Source: Spirochaetota bacterium
GTDB lineage: Bacteria > Spirochaetota > Leptospiria > Turneriellales > Turneriellaceae
Reading direction: 5' to 3'
Assembly (NCBI GenBank): GCA_029561505.1
Contig: JAKQXK010000171.1
Span: 1 to 5,391, forward strand
DNA length: 5,391 bases
Shown: in pieces, positions 1 through 4,798 of the stretch
Layout: each line of letters begins with the position of its first letter
Numbering within the stretch: the first letter of the stretch is position 1
Made by a program: the position numbers and the translations under genes
The notes under the pieces: model-generated
Seen by the model: only the letters and a program-made list of their open reading frames with translations
The model's database searches: none
What the model was told of the DNA's origin: nothing

Positions 1-33
1 CAACCCCGACGCACAGCATAGGGCCAAGCACAA

Positions 34-48
34 GCCGCAGTCCGCGGC
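34..48. repeat. Small GC-rich inverted repeat
   Basis: The arms GCCGC (34-38) and GCGGC (44-48) are perfect complements around a 5-base loop. The surrounding bases 1-91 show no convincing coding frame and are GC-rich. A structure this short can arise by chance at this base composition, so no function is assigned. Confidence 0.3.
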
Positions 49-59
49 AAGCGAAAGGG

Positions 60-75
60 CCCCGGCCGTGCGGGG
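60..75 (-). terminator. Possible hairpin terminator downstream of tRNA-Leu
   Basis: Arms CCCCG (60-64) and CGGGG (71-75) enclose a 6-base loop. Read on the minus strand, the hairpin begins 16 bases after the tRNA 3' end and is followed by a short pyrimidine stretch (CCCTTTCGCTT) rather than a clean T-run. Its position suits termination or 3' processing of the tRNA transcript, but the stem is only 5 bp and the tail is weak. Confidence 0.3.
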
Positions 76-91
76 ATTAAAGAAGGAAATG

Positions 92-173
92 TACTCGAGG
101 GGGGACTTGAACCCCCACGGATTACTCCATACGCACCTCAAGCGTACGTGTCTACCAATTCCACCACCCGAGC
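92..173 (-). tRNA. tRNA-Leu, anticodon GAG
   Basis: This 82-nt minus-strand sequence folds as a class II tRNA. The acceptor stem pairs 167-173 with 93-99 and includes two G-U pairs, and the discriminator base is A at 92. The D arm has the GGAATTGGTAGA pattern typical of bacterial leucine tRNAs. The anticodon stem pairs 142-146 with 130-134 around the loop TTGAGGT, giving anticodon GAG (137-139), which reads CUU and CUC codons. The variable arm has a 3-bp stem (126-128 with 119-121). The T arm pairs GGGGG with CCCCC around TTCAAGT. The 3' CCA is not encoded, since the next bases read CATTT, so it must be added by nucleotidyltransferase. The identity also rests on close resemblance to the E. 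coli GAG leucine tRNA as I remember it. Confidence 0.95.
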
Positions 174-175
174 GT

Positions 176-200
176 TTGCTTCGGCCCAAGGCCGAAGCAA
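176..200. repeat. Perfect 11-bp inverted repeat just upstream of the tRNA
   Basis: The arms at 176-186 (TTGCTTCGGCC) and 190-200 are perfectly complementary, with a 3-base loop (187-189). In the minus-strand transcript this hairpin ends two bases before the tRNA 5' end. There is no T-run after it on that strand. It could be an RNase P or other processing context, a weak terminator for polA readthrough, or an unrelated repeat element. Confidence 0.75.
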
Positions 201-204
201 CAAT

Positions 205-249
205 GCAATTTATGCCCGTCGGTTCTGCGAACCGCCGAGCCTAAATTGC
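205..249 (-). terminator. Long imperfect hairpin downstream of polA, possible terminator
   Basis: Arms 205-225 and 229-249 pair at 18 of 21 positions around a 3-base loop. The apical 6 bp (CGGTTC/GAACCG) and the outer 8 bp (GCAATTTA/TAAATTGC) are perfect, and the mismatches are at 213/241, 216/238 and 219/235. The hairpin begins 57 bases after the polA stop on the minus strand and has no good T-tract behind it. It is the best candidate for the end of the polA transcript. Alternatives are a dispersed repeat or a structured leader of the tRNA transcript. Confidence 0.5.
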
Positions 250-306
250 CGCCACGGGCAAGCCGCAGCGCATAGACGCAAACTGTGTTTTCAACAGACC
301 GTCAAG

Positions 307-3198
307 CTATCCTTTACATTCATTCCAGTTGTGGCCGAACGCCCCCGAAGCCTTTAGCGGCACCTTGAGCTGCAAAACGTTCTCCATCTCATGTTTCGCG
401 AGCTTTTCGATTTTGGCCTCTTCACCGGGCGCAACCTCGAACAGCAGTTCGTCATGAATCTGTAGCACCATTCGAGAGGCCAGCTTCGCCTTGCGGATTT
501 TTGCCTCAATCGAGATCATTGCCTTTTTGATCAGGTCGGCCGCTGTAGACTGTACAGGGGTGTTTATCGCCAGACGCTCGGCGGCTTCGCGCACAAACCG
601 GTTGGCATTCTTGAGGTCGCCGAGCGGGCGGCGGCGGCCAAACAGGTTTTCGGCAAAACCCTTCTCGCGCGCCTCATCGATCACCTTTTGCATGTACTTT
701 TTGATACCGGGAAAAGCAGCGAAATAGTTCGCCATGAGTTCTTTAGCTTCAGAACGTGTGATGTTCAGGTTGCGCGCGAGGCCGAATTCGGTAACGCCAT
801 ACACGATCGAAAAATTGAGCACTTTTGCCTGCGACCGAAACCCGGCGAACTCGCCAATGGCTTTCATCTTTTTGAGATCCGCCTTATCGACGTCAAAGAC
901 AACTTCGCGGCCGGGCCCGTCAAACTTACCGCTTTCAGGGTTGAAGCGCGAACGGAACAGCATATATGCCGCGCGGTCGTGAATGTCTTCGTCACTCTGG
1001 TATGCGGCGATCAGGTTCGCGTCTTCTGAGACGTGGGCGAGAATGCGCAGTTCGATCTGGCTATAGTCGAGACTCAACAGTTTTTTGCCCTTTGCCGCGA
1101 CAAACGCAGCTCTGAGGTGCGCGCCCTCTTCGCCCTTCACCGGAATATTCTGCAAATTCGGTTCGATGCTCGACAAGCGGCCCGTTGCGGCAGTCACCTG
1201 CGAGAGCGAGGTATGCACACGCCCGGTGGTTTTGCTGACATGGTTCGGCAATGCCTCGACATACGTGCTGAGAAGTTTTGTGTAAAATCGGTATTCAAGA
1301 ATCGGAGCGATGACCGCATGCGCATCTTTCAGTTCTTCGAGCACACTCTGGTCTGTCGACATGGCGCCCTTTTCTGTCTTGCGTGAAGATTCTATCTGCA
1401 GCTTTTCAAACAGAATCGTCTGCAGCTGCTTTGTTGAGGCGATATTAAATTCTTCGCCGGCGTGCTTGTAGATCTGCTTCTCTGCCGTGGCTATCTTCTT
1501 TTTGTATACCTTTGCAAGTTCTGCGAGGTGACCGGCGTCAATTGAAACGCCGGTGTATTCGATATCGGCGAGCACTTTGGCAAGCGGCACGTCAATTTCA
1601 TGATAGACGCGCGAAAGTTGCATCGCCTCAACCTTCGGCGCAAGCGCATCGCGTAGCGCGAGCGTCACCTCGGCATCTTCACAGGCATAGTGGCTCAGAC
1701 GATCAAGGGGCACCGTGCCGATGGGCATGCGATTTTTGCCTTTGCCGACAAGTTCGTCAAACGTCACGGTTTTGTGGTGCAGGTAGTCTTCGGCGAGATC
1801 ATCCATATTGTGCCGGCGCACGTTGGGGTTTATGAGGTAAGAGAGCAGCATGGTGTCGTCTGCGTAATTCTGCACGTCGATGCCAGCCCGGCGAAAAACC
1901 TGAATATCAAATTTGATGTTCTGGCCGATTTTACGAATTTTGCTGTTCTCGAGAAATTCTTTGATAAGCGGTAACATTTTCGCTGCCTCATCAACATCGG
2001 CGTAATCGCCATTGAGGCTGGCCTCACCGCCGTTGGGCAAGGCGACGTATGCACTGTGCAACGTTGGTACCTCGCCTGCGCCCGGGGCGCTGGCCTCACG
2101 CCAACCGAACGAGACACCAAACATTTCGCTGTCGTGTATCTCAAGACCTGTCGTTTCGGTATCGACGCAGACCTCGTTGAGTTTTGAGAGGCGCGAGAAC
2201 AAGGCCTTGAGTTCGCTGACAGTCTTTATCGTCGACGTGTTCTCACAGAATTTTTGAACCGCTGCCTCTGGTTGCGAAATGGCCGCTGCCGGCCCAGCAG
2301 TTGAACCGACCTTTAACACCTTATCCCATTCGCTGGCGACGGTATTAAACCCCCGTTTGCGAAACAGGTTTGAACCATCGGGGGCAAGATTCAACGCCAG
2401 ATCTGCAGGCTTAACGGGTAGTTTGATGTCTTTTCTCAGCGTCACAAGAGTCTGCGATGTGTATGCGTTTTCGCGGCTGGCTTCGAGTTTCGCCTTCAGC
2501 CCGTCGGGTTTTATTTTTTCAATATTCTTGTAGATTTTATCCAGATTTTTATAGTCAGCGATCAGTTTCGCGGCGGTCTTTTCGCCGACCCCTTTCACAC
2601 CGGGCACGTTGTCAGCGGTGTCACCCACGAGAGCCATATAATCGGGTATCTGCTCACGGGTGACACCAATCTTGTTCTTCACCCAGGCTTCATCGACCTC
2701 TTCGAATTCAGTCACACCTTTTTTTGAACGCAGCATAACCACGTTCTTATAGAGCATGTTGTACAGGTCTTTGTCGCCTGAAACGATCTCGATCTGGTCG
2801 AACTCGTCGCGGTGCTGCTCAATCAGCGACGCGATCGTATCGTCGGCCTCGGCGCCTTCGATGATGAGCGGCGGTAAATTCAGGTCTTTGGCAATCTGCT
2901 GCACATCGTCGATCTGCCGCCGCAGCTCGTCGGGCATTGGGGGCCTGTTTGCCTTGTAATCGGGGTATAATTCGTAACGGGGGTTATGTTCACGACCCGG
3001 GTCAAAACACAGGGCAACGTGCGTAGGCTTGCGGTCGGCTATGAGGCGCGCGACCATGCGAAAGAAGCCGAACACGGTTTCGGTTGCGTTGCCCTGCGCG
3101 TCGGTCAGGTTCTGCCCGGCAAACGCAAAATGCGCGCGGTATGCCATTGCATGGCCGTCGATGATGATCAGACTGGTTTTTTGTTTTTTGGATTTCAT
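307..3198 (-). CDS. polA: DNA polymerase I, with 5' nuclease, proofreading and polymerase domains
   Basis: Cytoplasmic repair and Okazaki-fragment polymerase. Residues 1 to about 300 form the 5'-3' nuclease: IDGH (13-16), DPGRE with YPDYKANR (66-85), EADD (117-120), SGDKD (140-144) and the helix-hairpin-helix region VGDTADNVPG...GEKTA (191-209). Residues about 325-520 form the 3'-5' exonuclease with all three motifs intact: D346-T-E348, N427...D431, and Y504...D508. Proofreading is therefore probably active. The polymerase domain shows TGRLSS (672-677), motif A D711YSQIELR, motif B R788...K792...F796...Y800, and motif C H915-D916-E917. At 963 residues it is longer than E. coli PolA (928). Most of the excess lies between DIH (738-740) and motif B. 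Start ATG 3198 fits the family N-terminus, but no strong ribosome binding site precedes it. The gene is divergent from the hydrolase, and the tRNA lies downstream on the same strand. Confidence 0.97.
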   Translation of the reverse strand: MKSKKQKTSLIIIDGHAMAYRAHFAFAGQNLTDAQGNATETVFGFFRMVARLIADRKPTHVALCFDPGREHNPRYELYPDYKANRPPMPDELRRQIDDVQQIAKDLNLPPLIIEGAEADDTIASLIEQHRDEFDQIEIVSGDKDLYNMLYKNVVMLRSKKGVTEFEEVDEAWVKNKIGVTREQIPDYMALVGDTADNVPGVKGVGEKTAAKLIADYKNLDKIYKNIEKIKPDGLKAKLEASRENAYTSQTLVTLRKDIKLPVKPADLALNLAPDGSNLFRKRGFNTVASEWDKVLKVGSTAGPAAAISQPEAAVQKFCENTSTIKTVSELKALFSRLSKLNEVCVDTETTGLEIHDSEMFGVSFGWREASAPGAGEVPTLHSAYVALPNGGEASLNGDYADVDEAAKMLPLIKEFLENSKIRKIGQNIKFDIQVFRRAGIDVQNYADDTMLLSYLINPNVRRHNMDDLAEDYLHHKTVTFDELVGKGKNRMPIGTVPLDRLSHYACEDAEVTLALRDALAPKVEAMQLSRVYHEIDVPLAKVLADIEYTGVSIDAGHLAELAKVYKKKIATAEKQIYKHAGEEFNIASTKQLQTILFEKLQIESSRKTEKGAMSTDQSVLEELKDAHAVIAPILEYRFYTKLLSTYVEALPNHVSKTTGRVHTSLSQVTAATGRLSSIEPNLQNIPVKGEEGAHLRAAFVAAKGKKLLSLDYSQIELRILAHVSEDANLIAAYQSDEDIHDRAAYMLFRSRFNPESGKFDGPGREVVFDVDKADLKKMKAIGEFAGFRSQAKVLNFSIVYGVTEFGLARNLNITRSEAKELMANYFAAFPGIKKYMQKVIDEAREKGFAENLFGRRRPLGDLKNANRFVREAAERLAINTPVQSTAADLIKKAMISIEAKIRKAKLASRMVLQIHDELLFEVAPGEEAKIEKLAKHEMENVLQLKVPLKASGAFGHNWNECKG

Positions 3199-3289
3199 AA
3201 AGTTACGTTATTTTGCGTCGCGGGCTTTGCCTGCGCGGTCAGATCACAAATAACGCTGGCGTTTCATGCAAGCAAGCTGATTTAGGTTC
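3199..3289. promoter_or_regulatory. Divergent intergenic region between polA and the hydrolase gene
   Basis: These 91 bases must hold the promoter of polA (minus) and of the hydrolase (plus), unless promoters lie inside the genes. For polA, a weak sigma-70-like pair is visible on the minus strand: TTGCTT (3275-3270), a 16-base spacer, then TTATTT (3253-3248). No convincing plus-strand promoter stands out. An 8-bp inverted repeat, CGTTATTT (3206-3213) with AAATAACG (3248-3255), overlaps the proposed -10 and could be an operator, although a repeat of this length may be chance. Ribosome binding sites are poor: only TAGG (3283-3286) before the hydrolase ATG. Confidence 0.35.
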
Positions 3290-4270
3290 ATGCGTAAGCT
3301 CATTAGCCTCGTGATTCTGGCCGCGGGCACCCTGTTCTATGCCAGAGCCTACTGTAAGCAGGCCGATCTTCAATACACTTACCGCCCGCAGGTCACGGCA
3401 AAATCATTTGAGGCCTTCGCCGAACGCAACCGTAACTTTTCGCGTGCCATCGGCGTCAGCGATGATAACACAGAAAAGCTGACAATCCACAACGAACAGA
3501 AAAATGGTCTCGCGTTTCTGTACCTGCACGGGTTCGGCGCGACGCGCGGTGAAGGCGAAATGGTCGTCGAAGAGCTGGCCAAAACGCTGGGCGCGAATGC
3601 CTATTATGTGCGCCTGCCGGGCCACGGCCTTAACGCCGACGCGCATGCGGCGGCGACGTTTGACCAATACCTGAATACCTGTGAAGAGGCGCTGCTTCAC
3701 ATGCCTCTGCTCGGCAAGAAGACGGTGCTGATAGCCAGCAGCACTGGCTCGCTAATCGCAACGTATCTCGCGCACAAACACCCGAAGCTCGTTCACGCAG
3801 CGATTCTGACCGCCCCCCTTTGGGACTTCGGAAATAAAACCACCCGACTGCTGAATTTTCCCGGCGGGCTTGAACTCGGCCAGCTCGCGCTTGGCAAAGA
3901 GCGCGACGCAAGGTGGAAAGAAGACCCCGAAAAACGCCAGCACCCCGATTATTACAAGCACTGGCTGGCAAAACAGAAGTTTTCAGCCGTCGTAAACCTC
4001 AACAACCTGCGCCGCTTTATTGTCGACAAAGACAAAATCAAGAATCTCGAGCCGCCGGTCATGGTGATGATTTATTACAAAGATGAAAAGCACTACGACG
4101 ACACTGTCGACATCAAGGTTATCCGCGAATGGTTGCAGGTTCCGGGAAAATCGCAGAAGAACCGTCTCGTCGAAATCGCCGATGGCAACCATATTCTTCT
4201 CAGTGAGTTCGTGCGCACAGACAAGAAAACGATTATCTCTCAAATCACTACATGGCTTGAAGCCATGTAG
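3290..4270 (+). CDS. Exported or membrane-anchored alpha/beta hydrolase (probable esterase or lipase)
   Basis: The N-terminus has a short basic segment and a hydrophobic stretch (residues 4-17) followed by A18-R19-A20, which fits signal peptidase I cleavage or a membrane anchor. There is no lipobox at C22. The rest has the alpha/beta hydrolase fold: the oxyanion-side motif HGFGATRGE (80-88), RLPGHG (108-113), and a nucleophile elbow A149-S-S151-T-G153. A cap-like region spans about 180-250. A late strand is followed by an acid candidate, D271 in DDTVD, with D265 or D274 possible. The probable catalytic histidine is H301 in DGNHILLSE. The usual GxSxG is AxSxG here. The layout resembles bacterial hydrolases with HGF..T/S.R and GTSTG motifs. 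Substrate is unknown. The gene ends in tandem stops TAG TGA inside a perfect palindrome, and the lipoprotein gene begins 35 bases later. Confidence 0.85.
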   Translation: MRKLISLVILAAGTLFYARAYCKQADLQYTYRPQVTAKSFEAFAERNRNFSRAIGVSDDNTEKLTIHNEQKNGLAFLYLHGFGATRGEGEMVVEELAKTLGANAYYVRLPGHGLNADAHAAATFDQYLNTCEEALLHMPLLGKKTVLIASSTGSLIATYLAHKHPKLVHAAILTAPLWDFGNKTTRLLNFPGGLELGQLALGKERDARWKEDPEKRQHPDYYKHWLAKQKFSAVVNLNNLRRFIVDKDKIKNLEPPVMVMIYYKDEKHYDDTVDIKVIREWLQVPGKSQKNRLVEIADGNHILLSEFVRTDKKTIISQITTWLEAM

Positions 4271-4276
4271 TGATTT
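4242..4276 (+). terminator. Perfect palindrome straddling the hydrolase stop codon, probable terminator
   Basis: The arms at 4242-4258 and 4260-4276 are perfectly complementary over 17 bp around a single central base. In RNA this gives about 16 bp with a 3-base loop. The stem contains the last eight sense codons in whole or part, the stop TAG (4268-4270) and a second stop TGA (4271-4273). The arms begin with AAAT and end with ATTT, a short A/T-flanked design that could work in both directions, but the T-tract is only three bases before CGCGG. It separates the hydrolase from the collinear lipoprotein gene, so readthrough is probably reduced. Confidence 0.7.
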
Positions 4277-4305
4277 CGCGGTGATGGCATAAACCCGACG
4301 CGCCC

Positions 4306-4746
4306 ATGAAACCTGCTCTGTTGACCCTTCTCATTTTGTGCGCAGGCTGCGGCACGAGCATACCGTTCGACCAGGAATTCACGCTCAAACGCCCAACGGG
4401 CCTGAATGTCGTAGCGCTTTCAGGCCGGCGCATGCAGGTCGAATATTACGTACAGAACCAAGAAGACACGTTCGACGGGTATAACCTGCTCATCTCTCGC
4501 GTGAGCATTGGCGACAGCGAAGTATTTTCGATGGAACCCTTGATTGTCAACGGAAGCGTGCCGACATTCTTGCACTCAAGCAGTGAATTTAACGTGAGTG
4601 CGGTGCGCACGGTGTTAATAGACCGTCTCACGAATGTGCTGCCGTTTGAGGTGAGCACGACCTATTTTTTCAGAATTCAGGCGCACTCGCGCAAGGGCGT
4701 CAGGTCAGAAGGGTCGAATGAGATTCAGGTCACGGCGTTGCCGTGA
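4306..4746 (+). CDS. Small lipoprotein with a fibronectin type III-like domain
   Basis: The 146-residue product begins with a short lipoprotein signal peptide: basic K2, a hydrophobic core (4-12) and C12-A-G-C15. Cys15 is the likely lipidated residue. The -3 position is Cys instead of the usual Leu, which relaxed spirochaetal lipoboxes could allow. Residues about 29-145 look like one fibronectin III-type beta sandwich: PTGLNVVALSG with a following strand (30-49), DGYNLLIS (57-64), and the characteristic end YFFRIQAHSRKG...GSNEIQVTA (120-144). Such domains are usually structural or binding modules, and no catalytic motif is seen. It is probably envelope-anchored. No Shine-Dalgarno sequence is visible before the ATG, and no better upstream start is seen. 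It follows the hydrolase on the same strand and converges on the flagellar gene. Domain assignment is by pattern only. Confidence 0.75.
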   Translation: MKPALLTLLILCAGCGTSIPFDQEFTLKRPTGLNVVALSGRRMQVEYYVQNQEDTFDGYNLLISRVSIGDSEVFSMEPLIVNGSVPTFLHSSSEFNVSAVRTVLIDRLTNVLPFEVSTTYFFRIQAHSRKGVRSEGSNEIQVTALP

Positions 4747-4753
4747 CCTGAAT
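4723..4753 (+). terminator. Perfect 14-bp hairpin straddling the lipoprotein stop codon
   Basis: The arms at 4723-4736 and 4740-4753 are perfectly complementary around the loop GTT (4737-4739). The stop TGA (4744-4746) lies in the right arm, so the final codons for IQVTALP are within the hairpin. The tail after the stem is ATATTGG, not a T-run. It is a probable transcription terminator or mRNA 3'-end stabiliser for the lipoprotein gene, and may also act on transcription arriving from the opposite strand. Confidence 0.7.
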
Positions 4754-4755
4754 AT

Positions 4756-4798
4756 TGGCAGGTGGTTAAGCCACCTGCGGTGGCTTAACCACCTGCCA
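4756..4798 (-). terminator. Perfect 20-bp hairpin straddling the flagellar gene stop codon
   Basis: The arms at 4756-4775 and 4779-4798 are perfectly complementary over 20 bp around the loop TGC (4776-4778). The minus-strand stop TAA (4787-4785) and the codons for the C-terminal A-G-G lie in one arm. It is the longest perfect stem in the window. The bases that follow on the minus strand are ATATTC, again without a T-tract. It probably terminates the flagellar transcript and, together with the adjacent hairpin at 4723-4753, insulates the convergent genes. Confidence 0.75.

Noticed and set aside
2..244. A plus-strand frame open from the left edge to TAA at 242-244, with its stop inside the 205-249 hairpin.
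   Set aside because: It reads straight through the antisense strand of tRNA-Leu and gives the [13 protein letters not shown] peptide seen in spurious antisense-tRNA frames. The stop-in-hairpin match is noted, but it is not enough to support a gene.
31..268. The 10-base direct repeat CAAGCCGCAG at 31-40 and 259-268 flanking the tRNA, considered as an integration (att) scar.
   Set aside because: It does not overlap the tRNA end, no integrase or cargo is present, and a 10-base GC-rich match in this length of DNA is weak evidence.
148..357. Plus-strand frame of 69 codons covering the tRNA-polA interval.
   Set aside because: It overlaps the tRNA and the end of polA on the opposite strand, crosses both hairpins, and has no recognisable protein features.
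1830..2144. Minus-strand frame of 104 codons inside polA.
   Set aside because: It is out of frame within the conserved 3'-5' exonuclease domain of polA, and the polA frame is continuous there, so this is not a frameshift or separate gene.
491..3285. Many plus-strand open frames of 66-117 codons opposite polA.
   Set aside because: polA is unambiguous across the whole span with intact motifs. The opposing frames are low-complexity Arg/Ser/Ala-rich shadows of a GC-biased gene and overlap one another.
3379..4243. Minus-strand open frames of 67-113 codons opposite the hydrolase.
   Set aside because: They overlap a plus-strand gene with clear alpha/beta hydrolase motifs, and the translations show no domain pattern.
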